Positions 45,544 through 55,600 of a stretch of DNA of 64,000 bases are shown here, one piece after another (position 1 is the first letter of the stretch; the number at the start of each line of letters is the position of its first letter). Under the pieces are notes generated by a model. That model was given only the letters and a program-made list of their open reading frames with translations, was not told the origin of the DNA and searched no databases. The translations under genes were made by a program, and so were the position numbers. Source of the DNA: an uncultured Oscillospiraceae bacterium (lineage in GTDB: Bacteria > Bacillota > Clostridia > Oscillospirales > Oscillospiraceae); contig CANQVO010000011.1 in NCBI GenBank assembly GCA_947627325.1, positions 1-64,000 of the forward strand. The letters run 5' to 3'.

Positions 45544-46500
45544 ATGACCCGCGAAAAGCTGACCCGCGCGGCGGGACTTCTCCTGGCGGCCACCCTGCTC
45601 CTCCTCCCCTCCTGCGCCAAGCGCGGGGGAGACCAGGCGGGGCAGGCCCCGCCGGAGAACAGGCAAGGAGAGACGGCTGTGATTTCCTCTGAGACGCAAA
45701 AGATCGACCTGGACGGGGTGCGGAACGCCCGCCAGCTGGGGGGCTATCTCTGCGCCGACGGCCGGCGGGTCAAGGACGGCGTGCTGCTCCGCAGCGGGGC
45801 GCTGAACGCCCTCACCGAGGCGGGGGCCCAGACCCTGGCCGAGCAATATCACCTAAAATACATCTTCGACTTCCGTATGCCCTCCGAGCGGGAGGCCCAG
45901 CCGGACGCGGAGGTGGCGGGGGCGGAGAACCTCTCCCTGTCCGTGTTCTCCTCCGCCATCTACGGGGAGAAGATCCTGAAGGAGCTGCAGGAGGCCATGG
46001 CCGCGGGGAACCAGGGGCAGACCATGGTGATCCTGGCTAAAAACCAGGGCCTGACCACCATCTACCAGAATATGCTCCTCACCCCGGAGGGCCAGCAGGC
46101 CTACGCCGCCTTCTTCCGCACCCTGGTGGACGACGTGGAGGAGGGGGAGGCCGTCTTGTGGCACTGCACCCAGGGCAAGGACCGGGCGGGGATGGCCTCC
46201 GCCCTCCTGCTCTACGCCCTGGGGGCGGACGAGGCCACCGTCAAGGCCGACTACCTCCTCACCAACGACTTCTACCCCGACCTGATCCAGCAGAGCAAGG
46301 AACAGGCCCAGGCGCTGGGCCTGACGGAGGAGGAGACCCGGGAGTTCGTGGCCCTGGCCGCGTCGGTGGACGAGGGGTTCTTCGATGCCGCCATGGCCAG
46401 CGTCAAGGAGAACTACGGCTCCGTCCAGAACTACCTCCAGACCCAGCTGGGCCTGACCGACGACGACCTCCAGACCCTGCGGGATAAATTCTTAGAGTGA
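45544..46500 (+). CDS. Lipoprotein tyrosine phosphatase (Y_phosphatase3 type)
   Basis: A 318-residue lipoprotein. The signal peptide ends in lipobox LLPSC (Cys 25), then a low-complexity linker and a tyrosine/serine phosphatase domain: NARQLGGYLCADGRRVKDGVLLRSGAL and the catalytic loop HCTQGKDRAG (H-C-x5-R). FDFRMPSERE is also typical. Lipid anchoring puts the active site outside the membrane. It is 12 bases after the second STAS-kinase, in one operon, but on the opposite side of the membrane, so it probably does not act directly on the kinases. Confidence 0.88.
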   Translation: MTREKLTRAAGLLLAATLLLLPSCAKRGGDQAGQAPPENRQGETAVISSETQKIDLDGVRNARQLGGYLCADGRRVKDGVLLRSGALNALTEAGAQTLAEQYHLKYIFDFRMPSEREAQPDAEVAGAENLSLSVFSSAIYGEKILKELQEAMAAGNQGQTMVILAKNQGLTTIYQNMLLTPEGQQAYAAFFRTLVDDVEEGEAVLWHCTQGKDRAGMASALLLYALGADEATVKADYLLTNDFYPDLIQQSKEQAQALGLTEEETREFVALAASVDEGFFDAAMASVKENYGSVQNYLQTQLGLTDDDLQTLRDKFLE

Positions 46501-46505
46501 TACTT

Positions 46506-46534
46506 CAAAGGAGAGGCCGCCGGCCTCTCCTTTG
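46506..46534 (+). terminator. Terminator of the STAS-kinase operon
   Basis: CAAAGGAGAGGCC (46506-46518) pairs with GGCCTCTCCTTTG (46522-46534), three-base loop, then ATTTT. Confidence 0.85.
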
Positions 46535-46539
46535 ATTTT

Positions 46540-46712
46540 GCGGCCCGCCGCAGTTGTCAAAAAAGCCTCGCAGAGTTTCGCGCCGTCAGGCGCGAAAGAG
46601 TCATAATCAATTTTTTGCCAGGACATGCGCCTGGCAAAAAATACATCTCGGCCCGCAAACGTGCGCCCCGGCCACCCTTGTGGTGGCCGGGGCGTGCGCT
46701 GCGGCGGGCCGC
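46540..46712. other. Multibranched structured element in a convergent gap
   Basis: A 14-bp perfect closing stem, GCGGCCCGCCGCAG (46540-46553) with its complement at 46699-46712, encloses three hairpins: TTTCGCGCC/GGCGCGAAA, TTTTTTGCCAGG/CCTGGCAAAAAA, and GCCCCGGCCACC/GGTGGCCGGGGC. A further 13-bp stem (46721-46733 with 46739-46751) covers the last codons and stop of the peptidase gene. The shape is a cloverleaf-like four-way junction of 173 nt. No protein is supported. It could be a small structured RNA, a mobile palindromic element or a terminator complex. Confidence 0.7.
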
Positions 46713-46721
46713 GAAAGTTTG

Positions 46722-49318
46722 TCAAAGAAGCGGCTCCGCCGCTTCTTTGACAGTCTCCGCCGCATTCTGGTAATAACGGGTGAGGATGGTTGCCAGCTCG
46801 GCGCGGGTGGCGGTCCCGGCGGGGTCGAAGTGCCCGCTCTCCTTGCCGGTCATCACGCCCCGCATATTGCACCAGGACGCCGCCTCCAGGGCCCAGTCGG
46901 ACAGGGCCTCCAGGTCGGCGAAGGGCAGGCGGTAGGCCCACTCCCCGGAGAAGCCGCCGCCCTGGGCCTGCTCATAGCGGTAGATCAGGCTGGCAAGCTG
47001 TTCCCGGGTCACCGGGTCCTCCGGGCCGAAGTCGCCGTTGTCGTAGCCCCGGATCACGCCCGTCCGCGCGCCCCAGGCCACCGCCGGGGCGTACCACGCG
47101 TCGGCGGCCACGTCGGGGAAGGAGGCCCCCTCCCCCTCCGGCTGACCGGCCAGGTTGTAGAGCACCTGGGCGGCCATGGCCCGGGTCACCGGGGCGTCGG
47201 GGACAAAGAGGGTGTCGCTCTCCCCCGCCATCAGCTTCAGCCGCCGGGCCATGTCCACGGTCCGGGCCGCCCAGTGGGGGGCGCCGCCCTGTTCCAGGCC
47301 CAGGTCGGTAAAGGGCTCCCGCTCCAGGGTGGCGGCCACGGGGAAGTTGTCGCTGGCGTACAGGGCGAAGCCGTCCAGCGCCCCGCTGACGGAGGCGTCA
47401 AGGATGCTGTTCACCACCTGGCCCGCCTGCTGGTAGGCCGCCAGGTACGGGAGCAGTTCCTCCGGCAGCTCCTTGCTGCCCGCCGCCTCCGGGTGGGCCT
47501 CCAGATAGGCGGCGTAGGCCGTCTCCAGGGCCTGGTTGGCCTCCGCCGCCTGCTCCCGGGCCTCGCTCAGACCGGCCTGTTCCAGGGCGGCCAGGCTGTT
47601 CTCCGTGGCCTGGTCCACCACCGCGGACCAGTCCGCCCAGCGGGCCGTCCCATCGGCGCCTGTAAAGCTCATGAAGCTCTCCCCGGGGTTGATGACCCCC
47701 ACGCCGTAGGCGAGGGGCGCGCCCAGCTCCCCGGCGATGTCCGCCATGAGCTTGGACTGGTAGCGCTCGTTGGCCAGCTCATACTGCCCATCGGCCCCCT
47801 GGCTGATGACCACGACGGAGAAGGACGCGCCCACGGGGAAGATGGGCCGGTCCACCAGCTCGATCTGGTGGTAGCCGCCGTAGGGGTAGCTCTTGGTCTG
47901 TGTGCAGACCATCTCCCCGTCGAGGGGGGAGGCGTACCCATCCCGCAGGAGGTACACCTCAAAGGTGACGGTGGTGTTGGGGGTCTCCGTCTGGAAGGAC
48001 AGGGAGCGCAGGGACACCGGCCCGTCAGACTCCTCTATGTGGAACACGTTGGCCATGGAGGCGGGCTGGTCCAGGTGGACGTAGCGCACCGTGTCGGCGA
48101 AGACGGGCATATAGTCGTACTTCGCCACCCCCAGCTCCTGCTTCATCCCCGCCTGGGCGTTGCGGATGAGGTCGGTGCTGAAGTTCAGGCTCTCCGGCGT
48201 GGTGATGGTGTGGTCGTAGTAGGACAGGTAGAAGTAGCCGTCCACCCCCCAGTCAAAGTGGTTGGGGAACTCCTGGTCGGCGGCGCCCCAGCTGTTCTTC
48301 ACGATCCACGCCCCGGGGCCGGGGGGCAGGGGGTTGTCGGCGGTGAAGTTGGAGACGGCGTAGTCGTCGTCCCACCCCACGATGGTCACCGCGTGGTTGA
48401 TGCGCTCTCCGCCCTCACCCTCCAGGGCGTTCTTGGGGGTGTAATGGGCCCAGGTCTCCGGGTTGATGTACTCCTCCGCGGTCTCCTCTCCGGGCAGGGA
48501 GGAGTCGGAGTAGAAGATGATCGTCACCGCCCGACCCGCCATCAGCTCTCCCTTGATGGCCTCGGTCCCGGCAGGGTTGTAGACGTAGTGATAGGTGTCC
48601 CCCGTCTCGTCCTTGACGAAGGTGGCGGGGCTGGGGAGAAGATAGGTCTCCTCCAGGGGCGCGGCGGTCACCTGGCGGAGGGACTCGTCCAGGGACCAGT
48701 CGTCATCGGCGCTGTACTGGTTCGGCTCGCCGTCCGGGTAGTAGTCGATCTCCCCTCCTTGCCCTGATAGGGGGCCAGGGACTCCGGCACCGGGCCCACG
48801 GTGGAGGAGAAGACGGACGTGGCGGTGAGGGCGTTCGCGCCGGTGAAGTGGGCGGCGGAGCTCTCCTCCGCGCCGGGCTGGTAGATCCCCTCCCCGCCCT
48901 GGGTGAAGTGGCTCTCGGGCAGGGGGGTGCCGGCGAACCAGGCCAGGTGCCGCTCCGAGAAGTCCAGGGGCATCTGGTCATAGGGGGTCCGCATCTCCGA
49001 GAGGATGCTGGTCTCCGCCGCGGCGATGGCGGCGAAGCCCCAGCAGGTGCCGTAGGGGTTCTGGCGCTTCACCGGGGTAACGTAGTTCTCCGGCTCGCCG
49101 TCGCCGTTCAGGTCCGCGGCCCGCAGGTCGAAGGTCGCCGGGTAGGTCTTCCCGGAGGCGGGGGCGGCCACGGTGCTGTCGGGCTGGGAGAGGTTGTCCC
49201 GAATCAGCTCCGCGGCCTGCTGGACAACGTCGTCCCCCTCCGCCGCCAGGGCCGTCCCGGGCAGCAGGGACAGCCCCAGCGCCGCGCAGAGGGCCAGGGC
49301 CATCAAGCGTTTCTTCAT
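46722..49318 (-). pseudogene. SLH-anchored papain-like (C1A) protease, interrupted by a frameshift
   Basis: The intact product would be about 865 residues. Signal peptide (1-26, ALA), then a C1A domain with PYGTCWGFAAIAAAE (catalytic Cys), HAVTIVGWDDDY (His) and VKNSWGAAD (Asn), a lectin-like region, and three C-terminal SLH repeats (VTREQLASLIYRY is typical). The frame breaks at the GGGG run 48752-48755: one extra G restores EIDYYPDGEPNQY in phase with the rest. ATG 49318 has AAGGAG upstream; an ATG 18 bases earlier is too close. The gene may be a true pseudogene, a phase-variable homopolymer or a sequencing error. Both catalytic Cys (upstream) and His/Asn (downstream) are separated by the break. 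Confidence 0.88.
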
Positions 49319-49386
49319 GGTAAAAACTCCTTTCATCCAAGCCTTTCCCTTCCCGCCGTCTGTCCGGCCCGGCGGATCATAGAAAA

Positions 49387-49415
49387 AGAATACCCTACAT
49401 TTTTCTCAAGCGCAA
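49387..49415 (-). promoter_or_regulatory. Promoter of the SLH protease
   Basis: On the minus strand TTGCGC (49410-49415) and TATTCT (49387-49392), spacer 17 bp. The 325-bp gap to marR holds only the two divergent promoters. Confidence 0.8.
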
Positions 49416-49566
49416 CCGCTTTTTTGGATTTTCCACATCTGTGGAGCTTGTCCCCGCCCCGCCGCCCGAAAAAACGCGCGCCCTGTCCCCCGGGCGGCCT
49501 GTTTTTGGCTTTGGCCCACGTTTTTCCACCCGGTCCGGCCCGTTCGGGGAGGATGGCGGGGCGGCC

Positions 49567-49595
49567 TTGACAGGGGGCGCGGGAAGGATTATGAT
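49567..49595 (+). promoter_or_regulatory. Promoter of the marR-MMPL operon
   Basis: Consensus TTGACA (49567-49572) and TATGAT (49590-49595), spacer 17 bp. AGTTCGAAAC immediately follows and contains the palindrome GTTCGAAC-like core, a possible MarR operator overlapping the start of transcription. Confidence 0.88.
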
Positions 49596-49643
49596 AGTTC
49601 GAAACAGAACCTTTTCTCCAACACCGTCTTAGGGGGGCGCGCC

Positions 49644-50126
49644 ATGGATCTGCTGAACAGTCTGTGGGATCTGCAGCAGCCGCTCCGGTCCCTTTACGTC
49701 CTCTGCGTGGAGCCGGTGTGCCGGACCTACGGGGTGACCCGCGCGGAGCTGGAGATTTTGCTGTTTTTGGAGGAGCATCCCCGGCGGGACACCGCCGCGG
49801 AGATCGTGGGGCGGCGGTATCTGGCCAAGTCCCACGTCTCCACCTCCATCCGCTCCCTGGAGCGGGGCGGCTACCTTACCCGCTCGGCGGGGCAGAGCGA
49901 CCGGCGGCGCGTCCACCTGCGGCTGACCCCCCAGGCGGGGCCGCTCCTCCGGGCTGGGCGGGAGGCCCAGGATAGGTTCCTGGGCCTCATCACCGCGGGG
50001 TTGAGCCGGGCGGACCGGGCGCGCCTGCGGGGCTACATCGCGAAGATCGAGGGGAACATCCAGGCGTCCCTGGAGGACCGGGGGAAGGCGGCAGCGCCTC
50101 CCTTTGGCCCTACGGGGGCGGGCTGA
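49644..50126 (+). CDS. MarR family transcriptional regulator
   Basis: A 160-residue winged-helix regulator. TRAELEILLFLEEHPRRDTAAEIV and AKSHVSTSIRSLERGGYLTRSAGQSDRRRVHLRLT cover the HTH and wing (about residues 32-95), with long helices at both ends for dimerisation. It is first in an operon with the MMPL transporter and the GLUG surface protein, a common layout for a repressor that senses the exporter's substrate. Confidence 0.93.
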   Translation: MDLLNSLWDLQQPLRSLYVLCVEPVCRTYGVTRAELEILLFLEEHPRRDTAAEIVGRRYLAKSHVSTSIRSLERGGYLTRSAGQSDRRRVHLRLTPQAGPLLRAGREAQDRFLGLITAGLSRADRARLRGYIAKIEGNIQASLEDRGKAAAPPFGPTGAG

Positions 50127-50149
50127 TATGGGAAAGGAGCGGATCTTTT

Positions 50150-52615
50150 TTGGAAACAGAGCGGAAGGGCGGCGAAAAGCGCAGTCCTCTGGAGCACGTC
50201 GCCGCCTTCATCGTCGATAAGCGAAAGGCGTTTTACCTGCTGTACATCGGCCTGATGATCTTCTGTGTCTTCGCCAGCGGCTGGGTGAAGGTCAACGACG
50301 ATCTGACCAGCTACCTCCCGGCGGAGACGGAGACCCGCCGGGGCCTGACCATGATGGAGGAGGAGTTCATCACCTTTGGCACCAACCGCGTGCTGGTGGA
50401 CAACGTCTCCGCCGCCCAGGCGGAGGACCTGGCCGCCCGGCTGGAGCGGCTGGAGGGGGTCAAGGAGGTGGAGTTCGACAACACCTCCGACCACTACCAG
50501 ACCGGCTCCGCCCTGTTCTCCATCACCTACGCCGGCACGGCGGAGGACCCGGTGAGCCTGGACGCCCTGGAGCGGGTGAAGGAAACGCTGGCGGGGTACG
50601 ACCTCTACGTCACCGGCGACACCGGCGTGTCCGACTCTGCCACCCTGGACGCGGAGATGCAGGTGGTCATGGTGGTGGCGGTGGTCATCATCCTGTCGGT
50701 GCTGTTGTTCACCTCTCAGACCTACGCGGAGATCCCCGTCATGCTGTTGACCTTCGGCCTGGCCGCCCTGCTGAACAAGGGGACCAACTTCCTCATGGGG
50801 GAGATCTCCTTTGTGTCCAACTCGGTGGCGGTGGTGCTTCAGCTGGCCCTGGCCATCGACTACGCCATCATCCTCTGCCACCGCTACACCGAGGAGCGGG
50901 AGCGGATGGAGGCCCGGGAGGCGGTCATCGTGGCGCTGAGCAAGGCCATCCCGGAGATCTCGGGCAGCTCCCTGACCACCCTGTCCGGCCTGGGGGCCAT
51001 GTGCTTTATGCGCTTTGGCATCGGCCGGGACCTGGGGCTGGTGCTGATGAAGGCCATCCTGCTGAGCCTGCTGGCCGTCTTCACCTTTATGCCCGGCCTG
51101 CTCATGAGCTTCAGCGGCCTGATCGACCGCACCCACCACCGCAGTTTTGTCCCCAAGATCAGCGCCTGGGGCCGGATGGTGGTCAAACTGCGGTTCATCC
51201 TGCCGCCCCTGTTCGTCCTGGCCCTGGTGGGGGGCTTCTTCCTGTCCAACAAGTGCCCCTACGCGTACAGCCAGGACGGCCTGTCCACCTTCGCCAAAAA
51301 CGACAGCCAGATCGCCCAGGAGAAGGTGAACGGCACCTTCGGGGCGCAGAACACCCTGGCTATGCTGGTGAAGGCCGGGGACTATGAGAAGGAGGGCCGC
51401 CTGCTCCGGGAGTTGGAGGCCATGCCGGAGGTGGAGTCCGTCCTGGGCCTTGCCAACGTGGAAGCCAAGGACGGCTACGTCCTCACAGACCGGCTGACCC
51501 CCCGGCAGTTCTCCGAACTGGCCGACCTGGACATTGAGGCCGCCCGACTGCTCTACTCCGCCTACGCCGTCAACCAGGAGACTTACGGCCAGCTGGTCTC
51601 CGGGGTGGACAGCTACGCGGTGCCCCTGCTGGATATGTTCCTCTTTGCCCACGACCAGATGGAGGAGGGCTACGTCACCCTGGACGACGAGCTGACCGAG
51701 GAGATCAACGACCTCTACGCCCAGCTCTCCGACGCCCAGCTCCAGCTCAAAGGGGAGCGGTACAGCCGCCTGGTCCTCCAGCTGGCCCTGCCCCAGGAGA
51801 GCCAGGAGACCTTCGACTTTCTGGACACCCTGCACGAGACGGCGGGGCGGTACTACGACGACTACCTCCTGGTGGGCAACTCCACCAGCAGCTATGACCT
51901 CTCCGCCTCCTTTGTCAACGACAACCTGCTCATCGGCATTCTGACCATCATCTTCGTGGTGGTGGTGCTGATGTTCACCTTCCAGTCCGCCGGTCTGCCC
52001 ATCCTGCTCATCCTGGTCATCCAGGGCAGTGTGTGGATCAACTTCTCCTTCCCCTACCTGATGCACGACAAGCTGTTCTTCCTCAGTTACCTGGTGGTCA
52101 GCTCCATCCAGATGGGCGCCAACATCGACTACGCCATCGTCATCGCCACCCGGTACACCGAATTGAAAAAGACCATACCCCTGAAGGACGCGGTGGTGGA
52201 GTCCCTCAACGAGGCCTTCCCCACCATCGTCACCTCCGGCACCATCCTGGCCTCCGCCGGGATCCTGATCGGATTCCTGTCCTCCAGCCCCGCCATCTCC
52301 TCCATCGGCGTGTGCCTGGGCCGGGGGACCATCATCTCCATCTTCCTGGTCATGGGCGTTCTGCCCCAAATCTTACTGCTGGGCGATATCATCATCGAAA
52401 AGACCGCCTTTACCCTCAAGGCCCGCCTGCCCATCCAGGCCCACAGCGGCAACCTGCGCCTGGAGGGCCACGTGCGGGGCTACATCTCCGGCGTGGTGGA
52501 CGCGGACTTCAGCGGCACCGTCCACGGCACCGTCAACGCCTCGGTGGCCTCGTCGGGCCGCTCCCGACGACCGGGCGCGGTGGAAGAAGAGGAAGGGGGT
52601 GGGGAGGATGCGTAA
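50150..52615 (+). CDS. RND/MMPL family transporter
   Basis: An 821-residue membrane protein with two repeats of one N-terminal helix, a large extracytoplasmic loop and about five more helices. LALAIDYAIILCHRY and SIQMGANIDYAIVIATRY hold the paired acidic residues of the proton relay. MMPL proteins export lipids or small molecules. The last 70 residues are an Gly/Val-rich tail (NLRLEGHVRGYISGVVDADFSG) with a bactofilin-like rhythm, unusual for the family. TTG 50150 is chosen, ten bases from AGGAG. The stop overlaps the next gene by eight bases. Confidence 0.9.
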   Translation: METERKGGEKRSPLEHVAAFIVDKRKAFYLLYIGLMIFCVFASGWVKVNDDLTSYLPAETETRRGLTMMEEEFITFGTNRVLVDNVSAAQAEDLAARLERLEGVKEVEFDNTSDHYQTGSALFSITYAGTAEDPVSLDALERVKETLAGYDLYVTGDTGVSDSATLDAEMQVVMVVAVVIILSVLLFTSQTYAEIPVMLLTFGLAALLNKGTNFLMGEISFVSNSVAVVLQLALAIDYAIILCHRYTEERERMEAREAVIVALSKAIPEISGSSLTTLSGLGAMCFMRFGIGRDLGLVLMKAILLSLLAVFTFMPGLLMSFSGLIDRTHHRSFVPKISAWGRMVVKLRFILPPLFVLALVGGFFLSNKCPYAYSQDGLSTFAKNDSQIAQEKVNGTFGAQNTLAMLVKAGDYEKEGRLLRELEAMPEVESVLGLANVEAKDGYVLTDRLTPRQFSELADLDIEAARLLYSAYAVNQETYGQLVSGVDSYAVPLLDMFLFAHDQMEEGYVTLDDELTEEINDLYAQLSDAQLQLKGERYSRLVLQLALPQESQETFDFLDTLHETAGRYYDDYLLVGNSTSSYDLSASFVNDNLLIGILTIIFVVVVLMFTFQSAGLPILLILVIQGSVWINFSFPYLMHDKLFFLSYLVVSSIQMGANIDYAIVIATRYTELKKTIPLKDAVVESLNEAFPTIVTSGTILASAGILIGFLSSSPAISSIGVCLGRGTIISIFLVMGVLPQILLLGDIIIEKTAFTLKARLPIQAHSGNLRLEGHVRGYISGVVDADFSGTVHGTVNASVASSGRSRRPGAVEEEEGGGEDA

Positions 52616-55600
52616 GCGTCAGAGACTGCTGACCTTCCTGCTGACCCTCTGCCTGCTGGCCTCCCTGGCCCTGCCCGCCTGGGCCGCCCCGGAGGGGGCG
52701 GAGAGCGTGACCATCGCCACGGTGGAGGACTTCTTGACCTTCGCCCACAACTGCTCCCTGGACACCTGGTCCCAGGGGAAGACCTTCTCCCTCACCGCCG
52801 ACCTGGATCTGACCGGGCGGGCCTTTGACAGCGTTCCCACCTTCGGCGGGACCTTCCTCGGCAACGGCCACACCATCTCCGGCCTGAGCCTCACCGGCGA
52901 CGGCTCCGGCATGGGCCTGTTCCGCGCCGTCCAGGCGGGGGCGGTGATCCAGGGCCTGCGGGTCTCCGGCCGGGTGGCCCCCGGCGGGAGCGCCGTCTGC
53001 GTGGGCGGCGTGGCCGGGCACAACGCCGGCGCCATCCGGGACTGCTCCTTCTCCGGCGTTGTGGCAGGCAAGACCGCCGTGGGCGGCATCGTGGGGGAGA
53101 ACCAGACCGCGGGCGAGGTGTCCGGCTGTTCCGCCCAGGGCAGCGTGACCGGGGAGACGGCCACCGGCGGCGTGGCCGGGCGGAACTACGGTGTCCTCCT
53201 GTCCTGCCAGAACGCCGCCGACGTGAACACCTCCGACCCCGACCCCGCCGGGGGCGGGGTGACAGGCAGCGCCCTGGACCAACTCGCCTCCCCCGACGCG
53301 GGCGAGGAGGCCGAGACCCTGTTAAATAGCAACTCCGACACCGGCGGCGTGGCCGGGTACACCTCCGGGGTGATCCAGAGCTGTGCCAACCTCGGCACGG
53401 TGGGGTACAACCACGTGGGCTACAACGTGGGCGGCGTGGCGGGCCGACAGGCCGGGTACATCTCCGGCTGTTCCAACAGCGGCACCGTCCTGGGCCGCAA
53501 GGACGTGGGCGGCATCGTGGGCCAGGCGGAGCCCGATATCTTCCTGCGGACCGACGAGGACGCCCTGGCCCAGCTCCGGCGGGAACTGGACACCCTGAAC
53601 CGCCTGGTGGACCAGGCCCTGGACCACGCCGACGCCGGCCGGGCGGACATCTCCCAAAAGCTCACCTCCATAGGGGACGCCGCCGGGATGGCCCGGGACA
53701 GCGCCAAGACCCTGCTGGACCACGGCGCTGACTTCATCGACGAGAATCTGGAGACTCTGAACACCCTGGACGCCGCCGTCACCGCCGCCCTGGACGGCCT
53801 CTCCCCCGCCCTGGACAGCTTAAGCGACGCCTCCGGCCACCTGGAAACCATGGGCGACCAGCTGGACGCCGCGCTGGACACCCTGTCCGCCTCGGACGGG
53901 GAGACCGACGAACTCCTGGACCAGGGCAAGGCCGCCGCCGAGGGGTTGCGCCAGGCGGCGGACGACCTGAAGACCACCACCCAGGACCTGCGCGAAGCGG
54001 CGGACGCGCTGAGGGAGGCGGTGCTCATCCACGACCAGGCGGCGATCCGCCGGGCGGACCGGGACCTGGCCGCCTCCGTCCAGAAGCTGGGCACCGCCCT
54101 GCGGGACGCCCATGCGTCCATCACCGCCCTGAAAGAGGCGCTGGGCAGCCGCCCGGGGCTGGTCCCGGAACTGCGGGCCATCGCCGACGCCCTGGGGGAG
54201 CTGGGCACGGACATCGGGAGCGCGGGCGCGGCCCTGGAGAGCATGGGCCAGGACCTGGGCGCTCTCGCCGACAACATCGACATTGACTGGGACCAGGTCC
54301 GGGCCGGTCTGGACGCCGCCCAGGCGGGGCTGGACAGCCTGGGGGAGGCCGCCGGGCACATGGGCGAGACCTCTCAGAGCCTGGAGGGCGCCATGGACGC
54401 CGCCGGTCCCCTGACCGACCGGCTGGAGGACGCCGCCCAGCAGTTCTCCGATGCGGCCGCCGCGGGGAGCGGGGCGGCGGAGAGCCTGCGGAGCGCCTTT
54501 GCCGCCCTGGGGGAGACGGCGGACCAGCTGGCCCGGGACGCCGACGTACAGCTCACCCCCCTGGGCCAGACCGTGCGGGACGCGGGGGACGGGCTCTACG
54601 CCTCCCTAAGCAGTCTGTCCGACGACCTGAGCGCCCTTCAGACCTCGGTTGACAGCGCGGGGGACGACCTCTCCGCCGACCTGCGGGCCATCAGCCGGCA
54701 GATGACCAAGATCTTTGACCTGATGCTGGACACCCTGGACAGCGCCCAGACTGTCACCGCCCCGGAGGACCTCTTTGGGGACGTCTCGGAGACGGACATC
54801 GACGCCACCCGCCTGGGCAAGACCGCCGCCTGCGTCAACACCGGCGCGGTGGAGGGGGATCGGAACGTGGGCGGCGTGGCCGGGGCGGTGGCTGTGGAGT
54901 ACAGTCTGGACCCGGAGGACGACGCGGCCCGGTTCACCTTCGGCAAGACCTATGAGCTGAAGGCCATTTTGCAGGACTGCGTCAACCGGGGCGCGATCAC
55001 CGGCCGGCGGGACTGCGTGGGCGGCGTGGCGGGCCGGATGGACCTGGGCACCGCCACCGGCTGTGAGAATTACGGCGCCGCCGTCAGCACCGGCGGCGGC
55101 TATGTGGGCGGCATCGCCGGGTACACCGACGCCGCCCTCCGGGACAGCTGGGCCAAGTGCGCCCTGTCCGGGGAGAGCTACGTGGGCGGCGTGGCCGGTT
55201 GGGCCGGCCAGATGACCGGCTGCCGGGCCATCGCCACCATCCAGGACGGCACGGAATACGTGGGCGCCATCGCCGGCGGGGCCGACCTGGAGGGCGGCGG
55301 GGTGCGGGACAACCGCTTTGTGGACACCGGCTGGGCGGCCATCGACGGCGTCAGCTACGCCGGGCTCGCCGAGCCCGTCCCCTTCTCCGATCTGGAGGCG
55401 GAGGCGGGGGCCCCGGCGGAGTTCCTCTCCTTCGCCCTGACCCTGACCGCGGAGGGGGAGACGGTGGCCGTTCTGCCCTTCCGCTACGGCGACGATCTGA
55501 GCCGCCTGGACCTGCCCGCCGTCCCGGAGAAGGAGGGCTGTTACGGGACCTGGCCCGCCTTTGACCGCTCCGGCACGGCATCGGATATCACCCTGGACGC

